Shown here: positions 12,191 through 25,500 of the stretch, piece by piece | Numbering within the stretch: the first letter of the stretch is position 1 | Layout: every line of letters starts with the position of its first letter | Notes under the pieces: generated by a model | Told to the model about the DNA's origin: nothing | The model's input: only the letters and a program-made list of their open reading frames with translations | Databases searched by the model: none | Made by a program: the position numbers and the translations under genes | NCBI RefSeq assembly: GCF_039555335.1 | Contig: NC_092628.1 | Location: 38,400,965 to 38,464,964 of the forward strand | From: Amphiura filiformis | Taxonomy: Eukaryota; Echinodermata; Ophiuroidea; Amphilepidida; Amphiuridae | Length of the DNA stretch: 64,000 nt | Direction of reading: 5' to 3'

Positions 12191-13174
12191 TCGGATAGTA
12201 ACGTTTGCACAGTATTTTTTGTGGGACATGAGACCACATCAGACACACCAAATTGCATTCTGAATACGAAAAATTTTCTTCTGATATCAAAACATTTTTT
12301 TTTAATTCGCGATATAGTACAAATGTTATGGCAAATTATTACAAGTGCGGGGTGTGTGTGTTTGTTTTTGTTTGTTGATGCAGCCAGGATGTGGACTAAA
12401 GAGTAAAGGTTACACAATAAGTATTTGCCACAGTATAAATAACTCTCTAACCTACATGTATATTCCTTGCACCAAGAAGCTAAATCTGTTTTTACAAAAG
12501 ATTTCCAACGTAATGCTGAATTTACCCTTAATCACTGAGCGACGAACTATCTGTTTATTTTTGACCAATAAGGGAAACAGTTTCTTGCTACTTTAAAAAC
12601 TGATTGGTCAAAACAGTCTCTGGTCGCTCAGCGACAGTATACTTAGAAACTCCATAGGACATGGATTGGAGTGACGCACGAGCCCTTGCCAAGTACGCAC
12701 TATGTGGACATCTAGAAAACAGCAAGCCCAACACCAATGATGTTTGTTTAAGATCAAAACATCGTAAGAGTCAGCTGGTGTGTTTTGTTCACTATATTTT
12801 GTGCAGTTTACCTTTCAGCTTGTACCTTTACCTTTACTTTTACGATTTTACGTACCTTTCTTCATGTATGTCGATGAACAGCATGATTGATATGGAATTG
12901 GACTAAGTAAATATATTCTGTCTACACTGTCTATGACGGTGACAACGAAAAACGGATTATCGAGTTACGTTCGCAAAATAAGGAAGGGTCTATAGCCCTG
13001 GCAAAGTCACTAAAATGGATTAAAATGTGGGTTAATCTGAGAGAATGAGATTTTAATCAAAACCTTGGAAACATTTCAAAAAAGATAGCTATAGTCCGTA
13101 TGCTTTCCTCGAGGCAGTAAAATAAAATCATATTTTGTGATTTTCTCAAAAAAAGGCTCATTTTCGCAGGAATT
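12191..13174. other. Intergenic DNA downstream of SDR copy 1
   Basis: No gene seen. It holds a decayed fragment reading ttttcgtattcagaatgc on the minus strand (12240-12270), of a kind that looks like other dispersed repeats, and an imperfect foldback at 12533-12640 built on cactgagcgac and gtcgctcagcgac. This lies 3' of the dehydrogenase gene on the minus strand and presumably contains its 3' UTR, but I see no clear AATAAA close to the stop. Confidence 0.5.
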
Positions 13175-13558
13175 TCAGGTGGATTTTGACTTCATAAGTG
13201 CGGCGGGTGTGGCCACAGACTCGCCAAATTTAATATATTGTCTATCGGTTAACCACGAAGGGAACATCATGTTCCAATAAGCCGTCCAATACGTCAGCAA
13301 CAAACCGCCGACAATATACCGATGTTTCGGGTGCGTTGATGTGACTGCATCAACCATTGCATCAACCACAGGACTTGGATCAAGATAACATGCAGCTACG
13401 CCATCTTCGTTGAATTTCTGCCATCTTTCGACGTAGTCCCGGCCGTAGTCTTCTCGGGCTGTCGTGTCCATGGTTTGCCAGAGTCGATCTGGATAACCAT
13501 TAAGGTATGTTTTAATTGCAGTACAGATGCCATAATGGCCTGGCTCTATAAGTGCAAC
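13175..13558 (-). CDS. SDR copy 1, exon 5 (terminal)
   Basis: A 384-bp terminal exon, residues 240-366 plus TGA, beginning [10 protein letters not shown] and ending ALMKSKST. It encodes the substrate-binding C-terminal part ([20 protein letters not shown] is characteristic of BDH1/HSD17B relatives). Acceptor aaattcag before 13558. Confidence 0.9.
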   Translation of the reverse strand, partial: VALIEPGHYGICTAIKTYLNGYPDRLWQTMDTTAREDYGRDYVERWQKFNEDGVAACYLDPSPVVDAMVDAVTSTHPKHRYIVGGLLLTYWTAYWNMMFPSWLTDRQYIKFGESVATPAALMKSKST

Positions 13559-16500
13559 CTGAATTTATTTAAAGAAATACATGAGTTACGTATTACAATT
13601 ATGCTTATCATATTTTGCTGTGGTCATCCAGTAAGGTATTCTAATTTTGCAAGATAAAACTAAAAGTGATCAAAATCTGTTATGCTGGTTTCATACTTTC
13701 ATGCCACTTGCCGCTTTACAGCTCTGAAGATGATTTTACTTCACTGCGCAGTCTCACCAGAAACGCTAGCGGTGAACAGCGGCAAGCCGATATATCGATC
13801 ACTCAAGCGCTTTGCCGCAGGACAGCACCGCTGGGAATTGAATTTTAAAAGTCAACTCGGAGCGGTGCCACTCTGACGTATAAGAATAAAATACGATTTT
13901 GGAGCGGTGCTGATTTTGGAGCGGTGCTGCCGCTCAGCGGTGTGCCGCTCCGCTTGCAGACAAGTGCAAGCGGCACGATGAAGCGTCATGCCGCTCAGCG
14001 GCAAGCGGCAGAAAGTATATGAAACCAGCATTACTGTGTTTCAAACATTGACATAATGATAAGATATCTTACCTTAACACCCCACTTGTACATTTCACAT
14101 CTCAGTGAATCGGAGAAGCATTCTATGGCGTATTTAGTCATACAGTAGGGTGCATTACAAGGCGTCGTATACAAACCACCTACACTCCCAACATTAACAA
14201 TACGACCTATGTTTAAAGATAAAAATGTAGCTTGAATTAAAATAAAAACAGAGAGAGGTATTGGGCTACAGTGGTATAGCCAGCCACCCAACAGCTTCCT
14301 CAAAGTAGGTATGTATGTTCTTTGTAGGTGGTTTTTCTTCTCTTCTCTTTCTCCCACGTTCTTCCATTTTTTATTTTCCTTTTTTTTTCAATTTCCATCT
14401 TCCCTCTTCCTTTTTTTAATCCGGATATGGGCAAGTCCCGAGAATACCCTGAAGAACCAGCTATTGGAGATATATGTATAGGAAGGTTTAGAGGGGGTTG
14501 GGGCGAAGGAAGAGATAAGAGAGAGACAGGAAGGGGAGATAGCGATAAAAGATATAGCGGGAAAGATCGAGCGCGGGGAGGGGACAGGGAGAAAGCTGTG
14601 TTGTTGATAGAACAAACAACCAGGCGAGGGTCTCGGTACCTTTATTTCGTCGTATTATTGGAAGAAAGGCTTTCGTCACTCGAATTATTCCTTTGACGTT
14701 AACATCATATAGTGTCTGATACATTTCCATAGAAGCCCACTCTATTTCACTCCATCGCCATATGCCAGCGTTGTTAACGACTGCGTAAAGCTCTAGCACA
14801 GGAAAGAGAAAAATACAATATCATGTGTGATGTGATGAAAATAAAAGTGAACTGAACTGATGTCAACATCATCATCATCTTCATCATCATCATCATTCTC
14901 TGGTTACGGAGCAAGATTTCGCTGTGCACGTGCACAGCGATCTATGGCAATTGTACAACTATATCTATATAATAAATCGTACCTTCTTCATACATGTAGC
15001 ACACATTGAATGAATAGGTTACAAAGGAGGTGCGATGTGGAGGTCATGAGTTGGTATGTCAAGGGAATATCTTTGTACATCTTCCTCTGGTAGACGAAGG
15101 ATGTACTGTAATATTCTCTCAGCTGGTTGTTCTAAAGTGCATTACTCGTTGACTGCCGATAAAACGCCCAATAAAGACTTAGTCACCGGACCGCGCCGGC
15201 CAGTTCAAGTACATGCCCTATCACACCACTCCACACCATACATAAATTCTCCCAGTCACATTTCCCAAATATGAAATTAAAAAAAGTCAAATTTTAATTT
15301 ACTTCTTTTTAAAGTTTGGCAGAGGCGGGGTTCGAACTCACGGCGCAACGCTTAGTACTCTATGAGCCTAGCGCCTTAGACCACTCGGCCACTTGTCTTG
15401 TTATTCATTTGAAACTTATTTAAAAATATAATCGCTACCACGTGACAAGCAAAGACAGAAAACGTATTATATTTTGGAATTTTACCATTAATGTGTATTA
15501 TAATAGAGCTACCATTATTTATACTGTTGAATTCTCAAGCGCATCATTTCGAATTGGGTTTTTATTCCTAAAGCCCGATACTGACTCCACCTGTACATTT
15601 TAATTTCATCGCGGGATGCTGAGATGTTTGAAAAGCATCGCAGCATCGCATACCGCTGCGAAGTGGAGTCAGGGCTTAATTCGAACCACCAGCATCCATG
15701 GTTCGATGTAGAGAGTCTTTCCTATTCAGAGGAAATATTGCAATTACACACCTTATTGCCTTTTAACAATAACCAATGACACTAGCACGTAATTCCAGTC
15801 AAGCACCAATCTTTAATCCTATTGTTGAAGAGGATAATAAGCTTATACTTATGTATAGCATTCGTAAAAAAGCTTAAGTCTTTGTTTGCTTTGGTTAAGT
15901 CCTGTTCAAGTGGTGGATTAACCAACAATTAACAATGAGAGTACATTCCTGATCCTCGTTCAGTTGGCGATGATTTGAAGTGATCGCCAATTATGACCAT
16001 TTGATATTTAATAGGGGCCTACCAGCAATGTGGAAAAAAAGAAATAATGTAGTGCCAAAATAATGTACCCTTTTACGGAAGGAGCAAAGTTTAACAAGTT
16101 ACAACTCCGCTTCTGCAGTACGAATGTCAGCGGCGAATGTCAGGTTATTATTTCCCAGTCTTGAAAAAAATATTGCAGGCAGAGGTGGGAATCGATCTCG
16201 GTACCTCCCGGTTAAAAAGCACTGTGCAAAACCACTAAGCCAACTAAATATCTGTCGTCGAGATGCTTGACATTAATCTTTGATATTGCTGAATGGAACA
16301 AATCGCGGAATTAAATCAGTAATAAAAGAAGTAGATTCTTATTTAGCGGCCAAATTGGATAAAAGGGAAATATTTGTCCCTGATCTAAAGAAAATATAGG
16401 TTAGAAAATTATCAAATAAAATTAAATTAAAAATTGAGACTTTATATTTATTTATTTCACAAGGCGGCATTTTCACAGACAAACACTGTATACGCTAAAA

Positions 16501-19445
16501 ACTCGACCCTCATTACTAGATGATGGCATAGCTCAGTGTTAGAGCATCAGACTGGTAATGTCAATATCGTTGGTTCGAATCCGCCTGCCAGCAATGGTTA
16601 TTATGATTTTAATGCTACGCTACAATTTGTTCAATTTTTTTTCATTTATTTATTTATTCATTCATTCATTCATTCATTCATTCATTCATTCATTCATTCA
16701 TTCATTCATTCATTTTTATTCATTCATTTATTCATTCATTCATTCATTCATTCATCTATCTATCTATCTATCTATCTATTTATCTATTTATCTATTTATC
16801 TATTTATCTATTTATCTATTTATCTATTTATCTATTTATCTATTTATTTATTTATTTATTTAAATAATTTGATATATTTGAAAGGGGTATTTGAGCAATT
16901 TGAAATTTTTACCCCCGTATAATCCTATAAATCATTTTGAACCCACTCCTCCCAAATTGCCAAAACCTATGAGTTTAAATCATACATAATGATCAGTACG
17001 TCAATCATGAGTGAACACCGGTTGGTCACTGCATTTATTTGGGAATGGGTAGGCACTGCAGCTTGATTCACCATCCACAACATGATAATGTGTGCACATG
17101 CTACATTATATACACTTGTAGGCCTATGTTGTTGTTGGTGTATAAGTAATGGGCCTTGCAATTGAAATGCCTCAAGCTTTTAATCCGATATGCAGATTAT
17201 CTATTTGTTTTCATGAATTGGAAGACATTCTTTGATGTATTTAAAAAGCCTTGTTCACACAGTCGGACTTAAACCACTTAATACCGGACTTAAATTACGT
17301 CGGTAATAGTATCGGGTATAAGTGGCAGTGTGAATGAGCGTCGGATATAACTATATCCGACGTAATGTGGTTTAAATCCGACAATTTAAATCCGAAGATG
17401 ACCAGGGTTAAGAGTTGTTAAGACCGATCGAAACGTTACGATCGGTAATAGTAATTACGTGTGAACACTGAACAGCGCTTTTGGGCTGTCGGATATAACT
17501 GTGACCTTTCACCTTTCTGCGTGATTCAGCGTGAAGAACACTTCCGGGCTAAATTAAATCACTCGCGCAACTGATTTGAAGCAGAGTATAAATAGTGTGA
17601 CCAGTGAGAGATAAAACAAAATCATCATGGATGCAGGTGCGAATATCAAACGCAATAGAGGAATGAACTGGCAAGAGAAGGAGACATTAGCTCTGCTGAC
17701 CATTTCCGGTTAGTTATGACCGGTAATAGCTCGGATATAAACACGTCGGACATAGAGCTATTGCCGACTCGTCGTGTTCACATTAGTCGGACTATTACCG
17801 GACTTAAATTACGTCGGTAATAGTATCGGATATAAGTGGCAGTGTGAATGAGCGTCGGATATAAAAAAATTATTATATCCGACGTAATGTGCTTTAAATC
17901 CGACAATTTAAGGCTGAAGATGACCAGAGTTAAGAGCTGTTAAGACCGATCGAAACGTTACGTCCGGTAATAGTAATTACGTGTGGACACGCAGCACTAT
18001 TGGGCTGTCGGATATAATTGTGAGTAGGCCTATATCACTCGCGGAAAATTTTAAGCAGAGTAATTTATGGCTGCAGCTGCAAATATTAATATAAACTAGC
18101 GGGATGCAGGCCTTGCCGTTTAGATTTTAAAGGCGAGTGGTTAATCACTCGCTAGCATGATTGTAGGCGAGTGGTCGAATTTTCACATCACTTATTTAGG
18201 AAATAATCAAGTAGAGTTTCTGTCTTGACACGGTATTTATGTACATTTATGTTGAAATGCGCGCGTAGCGCGCTAACATTTTTCACTTTCTACGCTTGGA
18301 GGGAGTACAGCATCGATTAAATACTGAAATGGCTGATTCAGTGGCTGATTTTGGGAGTGATGCAGTGAGTGATATTTAGTGTCTATGGCGAGTGGAAAAT
18401 CGCTCACTAAAAATCGAGTTTGGGCGAGCGGCGGCGAGCGAGAGCGATCGCTCGCCTCAAACGGCAAGGCCTGGGGATGCGATTATTTTTTTCGGACATC
18501 ACCGTTAGATGAGTAAATGGGAGCGTTCACTATAACAGGAAGAATTACTAAACAGGTAGAATCATTGAAAATGAACATTAAAATCTGTTCTTTCTTACAT
18601 TCCCTTTTAGCTTCTTTTTTTATTTGCTGCTTGTGATTTCCCGTTTCCATAGAGGGGTCAATTGGAATGACAAGGAAACATTGGCTATACTCAAAATTTG
18701 GAGAGACACGGAAAGTATTTCTGGGATAAAAAAAAGCTTTGGGAGGAGATAGCCACGCTATTACATGACAAGGGGGGGGGGGCCCGATACGGTCGGGGGA
18801 GCAGATACCTGTAGTGATAAAGGCACTGAAAACTCTCCATCGCACCCTCCATGATCGAGTGAAAAATTCAGGCGCAGGAGCAATTGACCATCCTTATTGG
18901 GATAACCTACACGAGTTTCGGGGGGGGGGGGAAGAAAATGTTAACCCCCAGAGGGTTCAGTGGCGGGGGGGCAGTATGGCCCTGGATGGAGATGGAGATG
19001 AAATTTATTAAGCCATAAGCATGATAACAGAAAGGCATGCAATTGCATTTTATAAGATGATTAGGGGGTCCCAAATATATACGGATAGAAAAATAGGGGT
19101 GTCATAAAATATTTTTGATGACCAAAATGTCACAACACAGCATGACTACAGATAGTGTGTTTATTTTATTCAAAAGACTGATGCCTGTTTTTTGGGGGAG
19201 GTGTAAACGGTGGGGGGGTCATAAAATATTTGCTGCCGAAATAGGGGAGGTCGCAATTTTATTGAAGCCGACTTTTTGTAAATTTGGGACCCCACCAAGA
19301 AAAAAATAGCATTATGATGGGAGTCAGTGTAATTTTTTTTATTTTTGTCATTTTTTCAAAGATGTCCACCATAGTAGGGCCTACATGTATAAAATGCGAT
19401 ATAGAGCTAAGTCTACTGTTAAATGGGACTACTTTGTCAAACTAA

Positions 19446-19522
<77 letters not shown>

Positions 19523-22500
19523 TAATAATAATAATAATAATAATAATAGAACCTACATAAATACAAAATTGGTCTTAATTTTGGAACTTTTGAATTTGCA
19601 TTTTTCTTACATGACATACCTACCGCATTGTCTGTACTTTGTTCTAAAGAGGGGCGTTTATTGAAAGTGAATTTTCAGTGAAAACATTTAAAATCGGGTT
19701 AAATTTTCTGATGATGCTCATGTAGAAAGAAGAGATTTATGACCGGTAATAGGCTTTAACGGACATAACACGTCGGGCATACGCTGGCGAAGTTACGTCA
19801 TTTATCGGATTAATTACCATAGCAATAGGTGAAAACAATTTTGAACATTTCGCGCTGTACTACAAGCAGGTTGCACTCATCACCTGTATGTCTGCAATCA
19901 TAGATTGAATACAATACCGGTCTTTTCAAAGATACTAATCTTACAGGTGCAACTAATCAGCATGATTCACCTATTGCTATGGTAGTTAATCCGATTATTA
20001 CGTAACTTCGCCAGCGTATAGCGCTATTGCCGACAAATGTGGACACACTAAGGGATTAGCGGAAATATTTAATTCGATCGGACATAAGCCTAGATAAAAT
20101 ATTACCGGTAATAAGTGCATGTGTGAACACAGCTTTATTGAGCTCAATGATCTGAAATTAGGTGCGCTTCAGACTCCGTATTGTACGTGCAATATTGTAT
20201 GTACAATATTTTTCGTGACGTCAGAAAGTATTGCACGTACAATAAAAAGTATGTACCGGGAAAAAATATATTTTGCCACAATCATTGGTTGCTTAATTGA
20301 TACGGAGTTGCCAAATTTCTAAGAGTGGTAAATTTAGTGCAGTGTTCGTGCACGGAATGATGAACATCTTTTTATGTCTTCTTGTATTCAACTGTACTTG
20401 AATTATTATATAATCAATGGGCACCTTTAAAGTTAATAATATTAATACTGATATTAATATAAAAAAATATTAAAATTGCAATGATAATATAAATGGCACA
20501 TTCAGTTCTTATTCATTTATTTATTTATTTATAGATTTATTTATTTAGGCCTATTTGTTTATTTATTTATTTATTTATTTATTGATTGATTGATTGATTA
20601 CTGATTGATTAATTGATTTAGAGATTCATTTATATTTAGTCATATATTGATTTAGTCGGTTTCTTAAGTATTATTAATAGGCCTATGTATTTATTCTGGT
20701 TTTGATTTTATTGATATTGATATTTTTATTATTTTTTTTAAAGTTTTGGCATAGCATTTGTTACATTATAACACGTTGTGTTATGAATTTGCAACACCTT
20801 TTTACATGTTGATATCGGTGAGGCATGTTATGATGGTGTATGTCATAGGCCTACCTATGATCATCACAATACATCCATAAACGTGTTAATGCAGTAACCG
20901 TAGCTTTATAGGGGCACGGGAGCCCCCCCCCCCCCAATTGATCTGAATTTTAGAAAATCCATAGGAAAACTGCCAAAAACGGCTTGTGTCCCTGTCCCCT
21001 CATCAGACCCGGATGCAACGCCTTCTATACTTTTTCATTAATTATAGGCCTATTAATAGTAATGCGTTGAGATTTTAAAAAGTAATATCCGCCTTTATTT
21101 CTTTCTTTTTGAAATGATATACTCGTTACAAAAACAAATCAGCATGGAAAACATTTTTTTTTCGTCAGAGGCAGATATTTGGTCTAATCAGTGTAAGCTA
21201 CAAAATAGACGATCTTTTAAAATCATTTTTAAATGGCTTTTTTTTCAACCTTATTGTTTGTATTTGTAATGTTCACAAAATCTGACAATGTCCCAACTTA
21301 TACATAATGTGAATCGAGCCATTTAACATGTGCTTGTAGGACAACGATTTTGAATTAAACATGTTAATTGTGATATCTTAATTCCCCTAGAACACCACAG
21401 TTAAGCGTCCGAAATTGTAAGTGGGTTTTCTTTTATTTTACCTCATTATTTCGTTAAAAGTACTCGAAAACCCTCCTAAGAGTTGTTACTAATAAATATT
21501 TCATAATTTTGGGCAAAGAATAGCCAAATAGTTGACCGAAATCGTATATTTGTACCAATATTTGACTGAAATCGTATATTAGCATTACCGTCCCTTCGTG
21601 GCTTTATTGCAAGCCAAAGTGCTGCTAAATGTGAAACGAGATTACTTGAAATATATATTTCAGAGTTGAAAGAGTTTCAGCTATACGAACATATTTCTGA
21701 ATATGTCTCTCTGATTGGTTGATTGTCAAGAGGATTACGGCATCCTCAAAGCCTCCTGCTGTAATTCTCTATTCGATATCTATTATAGGACCGATCTTTT
21801 GAAATCCATACAAGCGTGTCAAATGAAATAGTCTCGAATCATAATTTGTGCACGATACAATGTTGATAGGCCTACCGTACGTCAGATTTCGGAATTTTAT
21901 TGAAAATAGGCATAAATTACATTGAACAGGTTGAATGCTGGCAAAAGTAGACAAAATAACTATGGGTCGAATTTACATTAATCAGTGTCCTGGGCCTGGG
22001 TAACATTTAGGACTCCTTCGCATTCTAAAACAATACTTCACCAAATGTCCTTGCTTTCATTTTCTCATTTAATTTGTTTTAATTTTAATTAATTTCTTTA
22101 TCCACTGGCTCTGTGGTAAATCCGGCGGTATTGCCAAATATTTCTCGTCCGTTATCCGTGTTAATCTATTTATTTATTAAAATCCTGTATTCACATGTAT
22201 AGGCCTAGTGTATTTGATAACAAAGTTGTTTCTATTTTTGATTGGAATTTGGGGTTCCATAGATTTACAAGTGGTCTGTTTTTACACGATTTCATATATA
22301 AAATATGTTTGGGCATGGCGGAATGATTAAAAATAGACATACTCTTAGGCCCCCCTTTTTAATGTTTGTACATTATTAATATTAATATTAATATTAATGT
22401 ACAAAATGCAAACGAATGTATATATATTTGATTGTTTTGTAAACATTAAATTTGATGTTTACTCATAATTATGTCTGGAAAGTCAGGGATAAAACTAAGG

Positions 22501-25500
22501 AGTATCGGTATTTAGTTTCCTGGGAAAGTGGATCAGATGAGCAGTGAGTAAAAACATTCCCTCTAAATGTTTATTTTATTTTTATTTGTTAATGAATTTA
22601 TTAGGCCTACTGGTAAAGTGCAGAAAAACCCCAAACGCACTTAGGATTTTTCATCAGCAGCAGTAGAAATTTCTCTTGCATAGATTTTCGGGTGACCTCG
22701 CTTGGATTTAGCAAACAATGAACCGTCACGAAAAACATTGTACATACAATATTGCACGTACAATAAGGAGTCTGAAGCGCACCTACTGAGCTCAATGATC
22801 TGAAATTACTGGAGTGTGAGGTCAGCATAGTATTTTATTAACAGAAAGTATAGAGGCCCTGCATGAAATTATCGATTGACTCCAAACAAAGGATTTGAGC
22901 CGGTGTCCTTCACCGTAGTTATGGCGGAGTGCAGTCCATTCAATCAAATGTGATGCGATCAAGCAAAATCAGTCGGTACTCGGAAATATTGATTTTGAGT
23001 TATAGCCAAACAAAGGAAATAATTCCTTTTGTTTCCTCTTGTTTTGGAAACTCTTTAATTGCTCATATCTTTGGAACTGGTTGTTCAATTTCAATGAGGT
23101 TTTCTGCAAAATCCACCTTTGTAAATGCTTTTTATTATCCTGTAAGAAACTGAAAATTTATTATTGCCGAGTTCCGACTGATTTTGCTTGATCGCATCAC
23201 AAATGTTGTCATCAACCTATTTGATTGCAATCATGCTTTTGTTGAATGCATTTGAGTAGTCCGCCATATTTACGGGATGATATGTCACATGCAAGGCCTC
23301 TATTCTCCAAATTCATTTCCTAATGTATGTGAGAATGATACAATAATGACATGATGAACATAGGCCTAATCATTGATGCATAGGCGGTTACCATATTTGG
23401 CGGTTCTCGGCTGGGCGCGATTACCAGGCTGATGGTGACATGTCCATATGACAGTTTTTACTAATTTGACCTCAGATGACCCCTGGCGACCCCAAAATGA
23501 CCTTCCAAAAATTTGGCTCTAAATGTTGACTGTACCCACCAAGTTTCATGCCCATACGACAGTTTTAGTAATTTGACCTCAGATGACCCCTGGGTGACCT
23601 TGGATGACCCCAAAATGATCTAAACTTATAACTCTAAATGTTGACTGTACCCACCAAGTTTCATGCCCATATATGAGTTTTTACTAATTTGACCTCAGAT
23701 GACCCGTGGTGACCTTGGATGACCCCAAAATGACCTTCAAAAAATGTTGGTTTAAATGTTGACTGTACCTACCAAGTTTCATGCCCATACGACACTTTTT
23801 AGTAATTTGACCTCAGATGACCCCTGGGAGCGGACCCCGGTGTCAGATGACTTTAAAACGAACATAAACATCTTCTTGACAGGACAGAACTACACCCACC
23901 CACCGAGTTTGAGCCCCGTACGACCTAGTTTCATGCCCATATGACAGTTTTTAGTCATTTTACCTCAAATGACCCCTGGGAGGGGGCCCCGGGGGCGGGT
24001 GACTTAACGAACATGAACATCTTCTTGCCAGGACAGAACTACACCCACCCACCCACCGAGTTTGAGTCCCGTAGGACCTAGTTTCATGCCCATATGGCAG
24101 TTTTTAGTCATTTGACCTCAAATGACCCCTTGAGGGGGCCCTGGGGTCGGATGACTTAACGAACATAAACTTCTTCTTGCCAGGACAGAACTACACCCAC
24201 CCACCGAGTTTGAGCCCCGTACGACCTACGACGGCCTCACATTAGCAGTCACAGACAAAACCTAAATCTACAGAATATATCCATTACTCGTCTCGAAAGA
24301 GCTCAAAATAAATAACTTAGAAAATTTTCTTGATGTCCTTTAACATGTTTCCATAGTTAACCATCGTTAGCCATGGATATCTATGCTGTAGAACTGACCG
24401 GTGACTAAGTCCGATTTATTGGGACGTTTATCGACCATCAACGAGTAATGTGGATTGGTCATCTGGTGCACCGTTTTTATTTTTCATGACTCTTATGTGT
24501 ATTTTGTACGCACCCGCCGCAATAATGGTGTGGGGTTCAGGAGCAGAGGCTCGGGAGGAGTCGTCACCTGGTGCACCGTTTTTATTTTTCATGACTCTTA
24601 TGTTTGTTTTGTACGCACCCGCCGCAATAATGGTGTGGGGTTCAGGAGCAGAGGCTCGGGAGGGGTCGATGCAAGGGAAGCACCTGGAAGATCCTGGAAG
24701 ATTTTAGCATTATTTCTGCATGGCTCTAAAGGAAAATTTCCTCTTCTCTTCTTTGTATCTCCATTCTCCTATTTGTGGACTTCTTAATTTTGTGGACCCC
24801 TAACAGGAGCATTTTCCCAGTGGTAAAAGGAGAGGGCCAAGGCACCCGGATCCGTCGCCAAAGCCAGAAACAATATAGAAACCGAAAGATTGTATGAAAA
24901 GGAGACAAAACATGTCAAAATAACACTTTGTCTCTAGCCATCCTACCATCACCATAGCATCTTACTATAATCTCCGTATCATAGTAAGCAATCGCAAATA
25001 GCGTAGCATTTTTTGTAACACAACTTGCGCCGCTTATCGGAATAGTTATTGACGATATCTGATCGATGAGTCGATAACATGCCCTATTCGTTGTCGTAGT
25101 GCACGTTAGAATATGACCGTTGCTAGGTCAACTGGATCATGCTTTCTTTGTTAAGAACCACTGATCAAAATGATCACAACATAAAGCATATGGCATATTA
25201 AAATTCGGAACAGGTGTATGAGCCCATGCTTGGAGCAATAACCAATGGTTACTAACGTGCACTACGACAGCGAATTCGCCCTTCGAAGTTATGTAATAAT
25301 CGGATTAATTACCATAGCAATAGATGCAAATAATTTGTGAATAGATCGCCCTGCACTACAAGCAGGTTGCCCTTATCACCTGTGTATGTCTGCAATCTTA
25401 TAATATGTGCGAGTGATTAGCATTTCTTTGACATCTATGGTTCAATGCATAGGTACCCCGTGAACGTTGCAGGTCGATCAATTCTCGCTATTCACAATAA

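Larger units (their letters stand above)
15100..24440. other. Repeat-packed expansion of SDR copy 1 intron 2
   Basis: Homology between the two SDR loci runs through about 15090 (copy 2: about 36840) and resumes near 24500 (copy 2: about 36890). The 9.3 kb between is absent from copy 2. It is a stack of tRNA-like sequences, microsatellites, Harbinger relics, several MITEs and a minisatellite, described separately. Ten of the fifteen TAGGCCTA octamers of the window lie here. Confidence 0.65.

Noticed and set aside
15318-15396. Functional tRNA gene
   Set aside because: A and B boxes are good but acceptor and anticodon stems do not pair.
16536-16922. 128-codon frame rich in FIHS and IYLS
   Set aside because: Translation of a tetranucleotide microsatellite.
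24450-24787. Two overlapping frames with an internal protein repeat
   Set aside because: The repeat is the 105-bp tandem DNA duplication; the paralogous intron shows one non-coding unit.
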